This document shows positions 29,838-39,768 of a stretch of DNA of 64,000 bases, piece by piece. Source of the DNA: Myxococcaceae bacterium (GTDB lineage Bacteria > Myxococcota > Myxococcia > Myxococcales > Myxococcaceae); contig JAEUJQ010000052.1 in NCBI GenBank assembly GCA_016793095.1, forward strand, positions 1 through 64,000, in the 5' to 3' direction. The translations under genes and the position numbers were made by a program. The notes beneath the pieces are model-generated. The model did no database searches. It was given only the letters and a program-made list of their open reading frames with translations, and was not told the DNA's origin. Numbering within the stretch: the stretch's first letter is position 1; each line of letters starts with the position of its first letter.

Positions 29838-30938
29838 TCACTCACGTTTCTCGTAGCGTCGGCCGCTGCGACTGGCCAGCCATCCTGCGATCTCGAGCTC
29901 CATGAGGGCTGCCGACAGCGAGCCGGAAGAGACCTCGGGGACCGCCGTGAGGGCCTGCTCGAGATCGAAGAGCCCCTGCGGGAGTGACGAGAAGACGGCG
30001 CCGGCTTCGGCGCTCACCTCGCCGCGCACGGCAGGCATCGGGGCGGCCGCAGGCATGGCGGTGAGGCTGAGCTGACGGAGCACGTCGGTCTCGTCGAAGC
30101 AGGGCCGCCCGCCCGCCCGGAGCACGTCACGGCACAGCTCTCCTCCCTTCTCCTCCGGGCCGCCGGCCACCGCGAGCAGCGGCCGCTGCTGCTCGTTCGC
30201 GAAGGCCGCGGTGTGTCGTGCGCCCGACTTCTCGCCGCCCCGAACGATGACGACCACGTCCGAGCTGCCGGAGATGAGCCGGTTCCGGCGCACGAAGAGG
30301 CCCTCGTTGGCGCGAGTGCCGGGCGGGTACTCGCTGAAGACCGAGCCGCCGGCCGCGAGCAGCCGATCGACGATCCGCTTCGGCGTGGGATCGATCTGAT
30401 CGATCCCGCTGGCGACGAAGGCCCAGGTGATGCCGCGGGCCCAGAGCGCCCCGGTGTGCGCAGCGGTATCGACGCCCTCGGCCGCGCCGCTGGCGACCAC
30501 GAGGCTCTGCTGCGCGCAGCCACGAGCGAAGCGGGCGGTCCACGACAGCCACTCCTTCGTGGTGTGCCGGGTGCCGACGATCGCCACCCTCCCGCGGCTC
30601 TGCGCGACCGCTCCCGGGCCTCGGTAGAAGAGCAGCGGCGGCGCGTTGCCGATCCCGCTGAGGCGCGTCGGGTACTGGGGATCGCCCGGGAAGCACACGC
30701 GCTCACCGTCAGCCGCCAGGCGCTGCTCGACCTCTGCGATGCGCTCCTCCAGGGAGCGGCACTGCAACAGCCCCTCGATCACCGGCGCCTTGAGGCCCTC
30801 GAACCTCGAGATGAGCTCACGCCAGGGCACCCGCAACCAGTCGCCGCGCGGAATCCGCGCCTCGAGTCGTGCCAGCGCCTGCGGCCCCAGCCCCTGAAAG
30901 CTCCAGATGCCCAGCACTGCCCGCTGCGTCTCGGTCAT
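29838..30938 (-). CDS. dprA: DNA-processing protein DprA (Smf)
   Basis: A 366-residue protein that binds incoming single-stranded DNA and loads RecA in natural transformation. The Rossmann core shows IVGTRHTTKEW, SGAAEGVDTAAHTGAL, FVASGID, SEYPPGT and RRNRLISG, all DprA hallmarks. The N-terminal SAM-like region (about 1-70) and a C-terminal winged-helix (about 305-366) are present. In the first motif the usual SR..Y is TRHTT, a small deviation. ATG 30938 is chosen because upstream codons read as non-coding. It heads the ExbB-ExbD-ExbD-trmFO-xerC direction. Confidence 0.9.
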   Translation of the reverse strand: MTETQRAVLGIWSFQGLGPQALARLEARIPRGDWLRVPWRELISRFEGLKAPVIEGLLQCRSLEERIAEVEQRLAADGERVCFPGDPQYPTRLSGIGNAPPLLFYRGPGAVAQSRGRVAIVGTRHTTKEWLSWTARFARGCAQQSLVVASGAAEGVDTAAHTGALWARGITWAFVASGIDQIDPTPKRIVDRLLAAGGSVFSEYPPGTRANEGLFVRRNRLISGSSDVVVIVRGGEKSGARHTAAFANEQQRPLLAVAGGPEEKGGELCRDVLRAGGRPCFDETDVLRQLSLTAMPAAAPMPAVRGEVSAEAGAVFSSLPQGLFDLEQALTAVPEVSSGSLSAALMELEIAGWLASRSGRRYEKRE

Positions 30939-31113
30939 GGGGCTCCCATACCCGATGGGTCTGACATGCCTCTGGCTCCAGCGGTGGCTTGATTCGAAGC
31001 AGGCGCGGACTCCTCCGCGCACGGCCGACCAGAGAGGGCCATGAGGTGGAGCCCCGCCCGGAGCCGCACACCGGCTTGCCTCGCGCTGGCCATCCGGCTC
31101 TGCTTGATGAGGC

Positions 31114-32937
31114 GTGGGCGTCGCGTCGAACGAGCAGCTGCTGCGGGAGTGGCACGAGGCGCGTGAAGCGCTCGAACAGTTCGTGGGCCCTCTCGATGAG
31201 CTGGCACGACAGCGGCGAGACGAGCTGCGCGAGCGCGAAGAGGCGCTGGCGTCGCGGGTGCGTGCGGCTGGTCTGATTCCGGAACGAGTGGAGCCGAGGT
31301 CAGGCGTGTGGGCTCCGCTGCCGCTGCATGAGGCGCCCGCTGCGCCGCCTCCCGAGGAGATCGCGTTCTCGGATGGGCACAACACGAACTACGCGCACGA
31401 CGAGGTCGTGAGGCGCGTGACGTCGTTGTACGAGTACCCGACTCGACAGAGCCGCGCCGTTGGGCTGTTGACCGAGCTCGCCGCGAATCGGCTCAGCGCT
31501 CGCAGCGCGGAGTTGGTCGCGGCCGCCCTCGATGACTTCGAGCAGGGGTTTCAGGCGATGACGCTCCGCGCGCGTCACGACGTGCGACGGCCTGCACCTG
31601 AACCGTGGCTACCGCGCGCAGCGACGGCAGTTCCCACGCCCTTCTTGCCTGACGAGCGTGACGGCCTGACTGCTGCTCAACGACGATTGATCGAAGTGCT
31701 GGCTGCGGTCGCTCCGAATCACCTGGGCCGGGTGGAACTGCTCGAGCGCGTGGGCGCGACGGAGGAACACGAACGCGCGCTCTCCGAGTTGTTACTCCCG
31801 CGCCCCTACCCGCTGGTGCTCGCCCACAGCGCCTCCCGTTACCGGCTGTCGCCGCTCGCGATGGAGATGATCGATCGGCTCTCCGGGGGTGGCGTCCAGG
31901 TGCACGGCGGCTTCTTTCCGAACCTGCTCGTGAACGGGTGCGCAGAGCCGCTCGCGTTTCCGACTCATCACCTTCGCGAGGTCGTCGAGGCCTCGAAGCT
32001 CATCGCCAGGTGGCCTGGTTCGAACGAGCTGAGCCTGATGAGTCGTCTGCCAGGCCCGGACTTCGCCTGGCCTGTGGCGTGTGCACAGCCTCGACGGCTG
32101 TACGAGACGGGAGAGGGCCAGCTCGACATTGGCACCCTGATCACCTTCGAGTCACTGCGCGTCGTGCAGTTGGAGCGGTTCGTGCCAGGCGTCTCGCCCT
32201 CGCAGGTCGTTGCTGCCATCTCGGAGGGGGTCGCCAGGGGAGCCCTGGCGGGAGTGGTGAGGGTCTCGGAGCTCGGTTCAGAAGCCGTTCGCTACGAGGT
32301 GGAGCAGCCGGCGTACGCTCGCGCGGTGCTGCGGCACCTCGACGCCAGGTCGATGCTGATGCGCTCGTATGTTGCGACCCTCTCGTTTCGCAGCGACACG
32401 GGTGCGCCCGCGACCGGCTGGATTGGCCACCTGCTCCAGGCATTCTTCAACCGCACGAGGCTGGTGATCGCCCACCGGCTCGTCGCGCAGGAGAAGGCGC
32501 TTCGTGCGCAGCTCGACCAGCTCTCGGAGTGGTCAGTCACCCCAGCGGTGCAGCGCGTGATCGATCGCGTGCTCGACGTCTCGCTCGATCACGCGGAGGC
32601 CGTGTGGGCGCTGACTCGATTGGGGACCGAGGAGTTCGTTGCCCACCCGGTGTTCAAGGGCGTCGCGACGGACGGGGTGGCGCCGCTCTCCGAACCCAGC
32701 GCGCAGCGCGCCCTCCGAGCGACGAGGACGCGAAGCTCGTCGAATCGGTCAGAGGCCGAACGGGATTCCTTGACCAGCCGAATCGACGAGCTCGAGGCCC
32801 GCCTTCGTTCCCCTGGGCTCCTGCACGAGGAGGTGTGTTCGCAGCTCGATCTCATCGTCGGCAGGTACGCGACGGCCCCCAGACGCACGCTGTTCCGTTC
32901 ACGGGCGAGCCTGTTGGCCCTGCTCCATCTCCGCTGA
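31114..32937 (+). CDS. Eroded GyrA/ParC-like protein (orphan type IIA topoisomerase A relative)
   Basis: A 607-residue protein. From residue 178 on it is colinear with the N-terminal half of GyrA/ParC: LPDERDGLTAAQRRLI (GyrA LPDVRDGL..RR), an Arg-Tyr pair (R242-Y243) followed by RLSPLAMEMI where GyrA has its catalytic RY..RL region, FPNLLVNG (268-275), HHLREVVEA, PGPDF (313-317), YETGEGQ (330-336) and the long helix ending FNRTRLVIAHRL. The HPHGD motif and the DNA-wrapping C-terminal domain are missing, the catalytic region is shortened, and residues 1-60 form a charged coiled coil. No GyrB/ParE partner is nearby. So it is probably not a normal topoisomerase; it may bind DNA or act as an inhibitor or decoy. 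GTG start. Confidence 0.7.
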   Translation: MGVASNEQLLREWHEAREALEQFVGPLDELARQRRDELREREEALASRVRAAGLIPERVEPRSGVWAPLPLHEAPAAPPPEEIAFSDGHNTNYAHDEVVRRVTSLYEYPTRQSRAVGLLTELAANRLSARSAELVAAALDDFEQGFQAMTLRARHDVRRPAPEPWLPRAATAVPTPFLPDERDGLTAAQRRLIEVLAAVAPNHLGRVELLERVGATEEHERALSELLLPRPYPLVLAHSASRYRLSPLAMEMIDRLSGGGVQVHGGFFPNLLVNGCAEPLAFPTHHLREVVEASKLIARWPGSNELSLMSRLPGPDFAWPVACAQPRRLYETGEGQLDIGTLITFESLRVVQLERFVPGVSPSQVVAAISEGVARGALAGVVRVSELGSEAVRYEVEQPAYARAVLRHLDARSMLMRSYVATLSFRSDTGAPATGWIGHLLQAFFNRTRLVIAHRLVAQEKALRAQLDQLSEWSVTPAVQRVIDRVLDVSLDHAEAVWALTRLGTEEFVAHPVFKGVATDGVAPLSEPSAQRALRATRTRSSSNRSEAERDSLTSRIDELEARLRSPGLLHEEVCSQLDLIVGRYATAPRRTLFRSRASLLALLHLR

Positions 32938-33107
32938 AGACGAGCGGCGGCTGCTCGAGAGGCGGAGTCACGACGAACCGGGCTGGCTGCTTGCTGTGGA
33001 TGCGGTCGAGGCCTCAGACCCGTGGCGCGATGTGCGACGCACCCACACCTCGAACTTCTTCACGAAGCGAACCCGGTGCGGAGGCATCTCAACGCTGCGA
33101 GAGTCCC

Positions 33108-34310
<1,203 letters not shown>

Positions 34311-34413
34311 CGAGCTGCTCCACGCGGGCGCGCCGCGGCGCTTGACCCGGGTCGCTGGCAGGGGCATTGGCGCTCCCGTCACTCGCCCCCCGCCGTCTCG
34401 TCTGGAGCTGCTC

Positions 34414-36552
34414 ATGAAGCTGCGCACCCTCGCCTTGTCCGGTCTCGTGCTCGCCAGTCCCGCCTTCGCAGACGAAGGCATGTGGACCTTCAACAACTTC
34501 CCCTCGGCCGAGGTGAAGAAGAAGTACGGCTTCGAGCCGACGAAGGAGTGGCTCGATCAGGTGCGCCTCGCCTCCGTGCGCATCGCCGGCGGGTGCTCGG
34601 CGTCGCTGGTGTCCGCCGACGGCCTGGTGATGACCAACCACCACTGCGCCCGCACCTGCATCGAGAACCTCTCGGGGCTGCAGAAGAAGGACTTCAACAA
34701 GGACGGCTTCTTCGCGAAGACGCTCGCCGACGAGCCGAAGTGCCCGGCGATGGAGATGAACCAGCTCGTCGAGATCACCGACGTGACGAAGCGCGTGCAG
34801 GACGCCACGAAGGGTGTCGCCGACGACAAGTTCGCCGAGACGCAGAAGGCCGAGATCGCGAAGATCGAGAAGGAGTGCGCGACCAGCGACGAGTTCCGGT
34901 GTGACGTCGTCACGCTCTATCGGGGCGGCCGGTACGATCTCTACAAGTACCGCCGCTTCCAGGACGTGCGGCTCGTGATGGCACCCGAAGACGCGATCGC
35001 CTTCTTCGGCGGCGACCCCGACAACTTCATGTTCCCCCGGTACGATCTCGACATGACGTTCGTGCGCATCTACGGCACCGACGGCAAGCCGCTGAAGAAC
35101 GACACGCACTTCAAGTGGTCGGCGAGCGGCGCGAAGGAAGGCGATCTCACCTTCGTCTCGGGCAACCCCGGCGGCACGTCGCGCACGCTCACCGTCGCGC
35201 AGCTCGAAGACGATCGCGACTACCGCCTGCCGATGCGCCTGTTCCGGCTGAGCGAGCTGCGCGGCCTCGTCACCGAGTACCAGCTCCGCGGCCCCGAGCA
35301 GAAGCGCCACTCGAACGACACGCTCTTCTACGTCGAGAACGCCTTCAAGGCGCTCAAGGGTCGCCACGGCGCGCTCGCCGACGCGGCGTTCCTCGGCAAG
35401 CTCAAGGCGAACGAAGAGGACTTCAAGAAGAAGGTGAACGCCAACCCGAAGCTCAAGAAGGACTTCGGCAAGGTGTGGGACGAGATCGCCGCCATCACGA
35501 AGAAGAACGCGGCGATCCGCAAGGAGTACGGCGCGCTCGAGGGGGGCCCGTACTCCGACCTCTTCTCGAAGGCGCGCACGCTGCTGCGCTCCGCCGAGGA
35601 GTCGGGCAAGCCGAACGGCGAGCGCCTCAAGGAGTTCACCGACTCGCGCCTGCCGCAGCTGAAGGCGCAGCTGCTCTCGAACGCGCCCATCTACAAGGAG
35701 CTCGAGATCACCAAGCTCACCTGGTCCCTCACCAAGATCCGTGAAGACCTCGGCCCCGATCACCCGGTGGTGAAGAAGATGCTGGGCCTCAAGTCGCCGG
35801 CAGACGTCGCGAAGGCGCTCATCGACGGCACCAGGCTCGATGTGCTCGCCGCCCCCGAGCAGAAGGACCCGAAGACCGGCAAGCCCGTGCCGGCGAACGA
35901 CACCTTCAGCCGCACCGCCCTCTTCACCGGAGGCAAGGCCGCGGTGGACGCCTCGAAGGACCCGATGATCGAGTTCGCGCGCCGCTTCGACGCCGAGGCC
36001 CGCGCGATCCGCACCCGCTTCGAGAACGAGGTCGAGGGCCCGCTCAAGAAGCAGCAGGAGCTGCTCGCGAAGGCGCGCTTCGCCGTCTACGGCGAGAAGA
36101 TCTACCCCGACGCGACCTTCACGCTGCGGCTCTCGTTCGGCGCGGTGAAGGGCTACCAGGAGGACGGCCGGGAGGTGAAGCCGCTCACCACCATCGACGG
36201 CGCCTTCGCGCGCCACACCGGCGCCGACCCGTTCGCCCTGCCGAAGTCGTGGCTCGACGCGAAGCCGAAGCTCAACCTCGAGACGCCCTTCAACGTCGCC
36301 ACCACCAACGACATCATCGGCGGGAACTCAGGCTCCCCCATGGTGAACAAGGACCGCGAGGTGGTGGGCCTCATCTTCGACGGCAACATTCAGTCGCTGG
36401 GCGGAGACTACGGCTTCGACGAGAGCCAGAACCGGGCCGTGGCCGTGCACTCGGCGGCGATCCTCGAGGCGCTCGAGAAGATCTACGGCGCGCAGCGCAT
36501 CGTCGAGGAGCTCAAGGGCAAGGCGACGTCGAGCGGCGCCGGCTCGAAGTGA
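34414..36552 (+). CDS. S46 dipeptidyl-peptidase, DPP7 type
   Basis: A 712-residue exported serine exopeptidase that removes dipeptides from peptide N-termini in the periplasm. Signal peptide 1-19 (ending PAFA). The catalytic His lies in TNHHC (76-77) and the Ser in GGNSGSP (S639). Eighteen residues after the Ser, in FDGN, is Gly657; the matching position (673 in Porphyromonas enzymes) is Gly in DPP7 and Arg in DPP11, so preference for hydrophobic P1 is predicted rather than Asp/Glu. GGAG 6 nt before ATG 34414 supports this start. It likely feeds on proteins degraded by secreted proteases. Confidence 0.93.
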   Translation: MKLRTLALSGLVLASPAFADEGMWTFNNFPSAEVKKKYGFEPTKEWLDQVRLASVRIAGGCSASLVSADGLVMTNHHCARTCIENLSGLQKKDFNKDGFFAKTLADEPKCPAMEMNQLVEITDVTKRVQDATKGVADDKFAETQKAEIAKIEKECATSDEFRCDVVTLYRGGRYDLYKYRRFQDVRLVMAPEDAIAFFGGDPDNFMFPRYDLDMTFVRIYGTDGKPLKNDTHFKWSASGAKEGDLTFVSGNPGGTSRTLTVAQLEDDRDYRLPMRLFRLSELRGLVTEYQLRGPEQKRHSNDTLFYVENAFKALKGRHGALADAAFLGKLKANEEDFKKKVNANPKLKKDFGKVWDEIAAITKKNAAIRKEYGALEGGPYSDLFSKARTLLRSAEESGKPNGERLKEFTDSRLPQLKAQLLSNAPIYKELEITKLTWSLTKIREDLGPDHPVVKKMLGLKSPADVAKALIDGTRLDVLAAPEQKDPKTGKPVPANDTFSRTALFTGGKAAVDASKDPMIEFARRFDAEARAIRTRFENEVEGPLKKQQELLAKARFAVYGEKIYPDATFTLRLSFGAVKGYQEDGREVKPLTTIDGAFARHTGADPFALPKSWLDAKPKLNLETPFNVATTNDIIGGNSGSPMVNKDREVVGLIFDGNIQSLGGDYGFDESQNRAVAVHSAAILEALEKIYGAQRIVEELKGKATSSGAGSK

Positions 36553-36606
36553 CGCGGGCGGCGGGCCTCGGTCCATCGCGGCACGCTGATCGCAGTCCAC
36601 CGGGGC

Positions 36607-37212
36607 ATGCGCTGGCTCGGCGTGTCCCTGGGGTTGATGGCCTGTGAACCGCAGGCGCTCGAAGCGCCGCTCCCGGAGACGGTCGAGGCCGTCGTCGAGC
36701 ACTGCGGCGACTTCGTGGAGGAAGTGGAAGAGGAGCACGGGGTGAACGAGCTCGTCGCCGACGAGGTGCGACCCGACCTCCAGGGCCCAGCCGTCATGGT
36801 GGTCGAGCCCATCGATCCGGCCGGGGTGAACCCCGAGCGTGTGCCCCTCGAGCGCGGCGATCTCGACACGAGCCCCCTGCCCCGCTGCCACCCGTGGCCC
36901 GCGTGTCTCGAGGCCCTCGTGCGTGACAAGCCGCTGTCGGAGCGCGCGCACCTGGGGGTGTGGCTGTTCGACGGGGAGCAGGTGACGCCGGCTCCGGGCA
37001 CCCGCGCCCTGACTGCACCGCTCGACGGCGCCGTGATCGCAGACCTGCCGCGCGGGCTGCTCTACGAGCTGGCGACCCGGAAGGTCACGCGGGTCACCAC
37101 CGACGGGCCCCGCCTGCACGTCTGCACGGGAGACGACGAGACCGTCGCGAGCGAGTGCCAGGCGCTCGATCTGTTCCAGGGCGTCGTCGAGCTGCGCACC
37201 GGGCTGCGGTGA
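36607..37212 (+). CDS. Lipoprotein of unknown function, paralogue A
   Basis: A 201-residue lipoprotein with a very short signal and lipobox LMAC (Cys13). It shares with the next gene the order P(L/V)PRC..PAC(L/V), VWLFDG, LPRG(L/V)(L/V), a Cys pair region (CTGDDETVASECQALDLF) and the domain end, so the two are tandem paralogues. Four or more conserved Cys in the mature part suggest disulfides. No known domain recognised. 54 bp after the S46 peptidase gene. Confidence 0.65.
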   Translation: MRWLGVSLGLMACEPQALEAPLPETVEAVVEHCGDFVEEVEEEHGVNELVADEVRPDLQGPAVMVVEPIDPAGVNPERVPLERGDLDTSPLPRCHPWPACLEALVRDKPLSERAHLGVWLFDGEQVTPAPGTRALTAPLDGAVIADLPRGLLYELATRKVTRVTTDGPRLHVCTGDDETVASECQALDLFQGVVELRTGLR

Positions 37213-37297
37213 GCTGGTGGCGCCCCGCCCGCCGACCCGTGGCCGAGGGAAGCGCACCGCCCTCGCACGTCGCGGGTCTTCATGGTCTCGTGTCGTG

Positions 37298-38203
37298 GTG
37301 CAGCCGCGAGGACGCTCGGTCGCCTGCGTCGCAGCCCTGTCTCTGCTGGTGGGCTGCCGGGCGCCCACCGAGCGAACTCCCCCGGTGGACGCTGGCCAGG
37401 CCGACGCTGGTGATGCCGCAGGACGCGACGCCGGCGGGCGAGCCGCTCACCTCGCGCAGCTCGCGCGCCTCTTGCCCGCCCTCCAGTCGACGACGCGACG
37501 GAAGGACGACGACGAAGCGGTCTGGCCCGATCTGTCGCGGGTCCCGATGAGCGGCCTGGTCGAGGCGACGCCCGTGCCGCGCTGCGCTCGACCGCCAGCC
37601 TGTGTCATCGACGCGCTCACCGCCGGGGGCGCGCAACCCGACGTCTGGCTCTTCGACGGCCGCCGGACGAGCCGGCCCAGGCCAGCCCCGCCCGATGCCC
37701 AGCGCGCCCTGCTGCTCCATCTCCCGCGCGGCGTCGTCTTCAGCCTGCCCGACGGTGCCACCGAGTGGACCACCGGTGACGGCGCCCTGCTGGGCCACTG
37801 CATCGCGGGGGATCCGCCCACGTCCTGGAGCTGCGACCTCTTCGACCTCGAAGCTGGTCAGCGGGTGCTGTCGGCTGGCCCGGGGGTCCGTCTCGAGGCG
37901 CTCGCGCGAGGGGTCGCGACGCTCACCTTCGAGTCCGTGTTCGTTCCGGAGTGGTGTCGCCGCGGCGACCCCGAGGAGCGTCGGAACGTGCGCAGGGACC
38001 CTCCCGCGCTCCTGTCGCTGCAGCTGTCACTCGCAGGGCCGACCCGGCTCGCGGCCTGGCCGACGGCGTGGGACCTGCTCGAGGCGGACGACGATCACCC
38101 TGCCCCCGCGATCCGCTGCGAGGGCCTGCCCGCGCGCGCGACCGGGCTTCCGTTGCTGCCCGGGGCGGCGACGCGGCCGTCCCCCCGTCCACCGGGGCGC
38201 TGA
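37298..38203 (+). CDS. Lipoprotein of unknown function, paralogue B
   Basis: A 301-residue lipoprotein; lipobox LVGC (about residue 20), an Asp/Ala-rich linker and a mature domain paralogous to the preceding gene (PVPRCARPPAC, DVWLFDGRR, LPRGVV, CIAGDPPTSWSCDLFDLE) plus about 100 extra C-terminal residues. GTG 37298 is used because it gives a normal signal peptide; the in-frame GTG 37217 would add an Arg-rich non-signal stretch. It ends base-to-base with the convergent TIGR02996 gene. Confidence 0.6.
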   Translation: MQPRGRSVACVAALSLLVGCRAPTERTPPVDAGQADAGDAAGRDAGGRAAHLAQLARLLPALQSTTRRKDDDEAVWPDLSRVPMSGLVEATPVPRCARPPACVIDALTAGGAQPDVWLFDGRRTSRPRPAPPDAQRALLLHLPRGVVFSLPDGATEWTTGDGALLGHCIAGDPPTSWSCDLFDLEAGQRVLSAGPGVRLEALARGVATLTFESVFVPEWCRRGDPEERRNVRRDPPALLSLQLSLAGPTRLAAWPTAWDLLEADDDHPAPAIRCEGLPARATGLPLLPGAATRPSPRPPGR

Positions 38204-39199
38204 TCACCCCGGAGAGGGCCAGCTCACCCTCGCGAGGCGCGGGAAGCGCTTCACCATCGCCTTGAGCCGCGCCAGCGCCTCGTTCGTCGTCGGGTAGCGA
38301 CAGGTGACGTCGAGGCGCAGCAGCCCCGTCGTCGGCAGCGACTGCAACATGAGCTCGACGTCGTGAATGACCGGATCGACGATCGGCGTGCGGAAGGTGA
38401 GGTGCAGCACCCGCCACTCGTCAGCGGGCTTGAGCTTCGCCTCGAGCTGCCGCCCCTTGAGCACCAGCGCGTCGGGCACGTCGGTGAGCGTCAGCAGGCG
38501 ATCGCGCACGGCGCCCAGGTTGGCCGCGAGCCGGTGGAACCGCAGCTCCATGGTGCGCACGCGCCCGAACACCGGCGCCGTCCACGCCCACTCGAGCTCG
38601 TCGACGTCGAAGCGCCAGACGTTGAGGGCCAGGTGGCGCAGATCGGGCAGCGCTCGGGCGCTCCGCAGCGCGTCGAGCTCGGCCGCCGACCAACTCTCTG
38701 CGTCGCCGGGCCCTTCGACGGCCACGGTGGTGAAGGGCAAGGAGCGATCGGCCGCGAAGACGAGCAGCACCCCCTGACGCGGCAGCCCGCTGACCTCGCG
38801 CACGGTGCGCAGGTGCGGTGAGAGGAGCTCGCGTGGCACCTCGTCGTCGCGGTTGAGCACCTCGATGGAGCGCACGGTGCCCCACGACGGCTCGTCCGCC
38901 AGCGTGCCATCGAGCGTGGCGCGGCAGGCGACGAGGAAGCCCTTCTCCCAGGTCTGCCCCCGGCTCGAGACGACGCGCGCCAGCGGCCCGAGGAATTGTT
39001 CGCGGTAGCGCTCGAGCAGGCGCTCGAGCTTGAGCTCGGCCTTGCGCGACCGCCTCGCCGCCATCTGCAGCGCGATGAACTCGCCGCGTGGATCGCCGAC
39101 CTCGATCAACACGTCGGCCAGCACCTGTCGGGCCCCGTCATCCGAGGGGTGCTCGTACACCGCGCGGAAGAGCTCGGCCGGATCCACGGCCCCGTGCAT
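38204..39199 (-). CDS. TIGR02996 repeat-companion domain protein
   Basis: A 331-residue protein. Residues 5-45 (PAELFRAVYEHPSDDGARQV then LADVLIEVGDPRGEFIALQ) are the TIGR02996 domain, common in myxobacteria and planctomycetes and usually leading leucine-rich-like repeats. The remainder has Leu-rich irregular repeats (LRHLALNVWRFD, VRTMELRFHRLA). No enzymatic motif. A related gene lies at 47437-48330. The ATG at 39199 directly precedes the domain. Confidence 0.75.
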   Translation of the reverse strand: MHGAVDPAELFRAVYEHPSDDGARQVLADVLIEVGDPRGEFIALQMAARRSRKAELKLERLLERYREQFLGPLARVVSSRGQTWEKGFLVACRATLDGTLADEPSWGTVRSIEVLNRDDEVPRELLSPHLRTVREVSGLPRQGVLLVFAADRSLPFTTVAVEGPGDAESWSAAELDALRSARALPDLRHLALNVWRFDVDELEWAWTAPVFGRVRTMELRFHRLAANLGAVRDRLLTLTDVPDALVLKGRQLEAKLKPADEWRVLHLTFRTPIVDPVIHDVELMLQSLPTTGLLRLDVTCRYPTTNEALARLKAMVKRFPRLARVSWPSPG

Positions 39200-39262
39200 A
39201 CGTCCCCGCCGGGCCGCTCGCCACCCGTTGCGCCGCCCCTCAGGGTGCGCGACAAACCCGGC

Positions 39263-39751
39263 ATGCTGCTCCCCGAGCTCCAGGTGCTGACCTCGAAGGA
39301 CGTGCCGCGCCAGACGGTGCTGGGCTGGCTCTCGACCCGGTACCCTTCCGCCCGGGTGCACGTCGGCGACGAGCAGCCGTCGGACTCGAAGTGGACGATC
39401 TGGCTCCGGATCGAGCCGAGCGGGCACAAGGACTGGCCGTGCGCCGTCACCCTCGCCTTCACGCAGGACGACACGCTGGTTGGCCGCTTCCCCGAGTTCG
39501 CGCTCGCCGCGCACCTCGGCGCGAGCGGCGTGGACTGCCTCGTGCCGCCGCGCGCGCTGGTGAAGAACCTGCCGAAGAAGGGCGGTTGGACCTTCGCGCT
39601 GCTGAGCGGCGCGTGGCACCTCGCCGACTTCCGCGGCGACGAGGCCGGCCCGCGCGGCTTCGACCCGGCCGCGGGCGCGCCGAAGCAGGTGGCGCTCGAC
39701 GTCGGCAAGCTCGAAGACAAGGCCATCGACTTCAAGGCCCTCTCGGCCTGA
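39263..39751 (+). CDS. Hypothetical cytoplasmic protein
   Basis: A 162-residue protein I do not recognise. It has no signal peptide or membrane segment, a Trp-rich first half (KWTIWLRIEPSGHKDWPC) and an alpha/beta look. Divergent from the TIGR02996 gene (starts 64 bp apart) and convergent with the UshA-like gene (17 bp). Frame and codon use look genuine; ATG 39263. Function unknown. Confidence 0.55.
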   Translation: MLLPELQVLTSKDVPRQTVLGWLSTRYPSARVHVGDEQPSDSKWTIWLRIEPSGHKDWPCAVTLAFTQDDTLVGRFPEFALAAHLGASGVDCLVPPRALVKNLPKKGGWTFALLSGAWHLADFRGDEAGPRGFDPAAGAPKQVALDVGKLEDKAIDFKALSA

Positions 39752-39768
39752 GGCGGTCGCGCCGCTCG

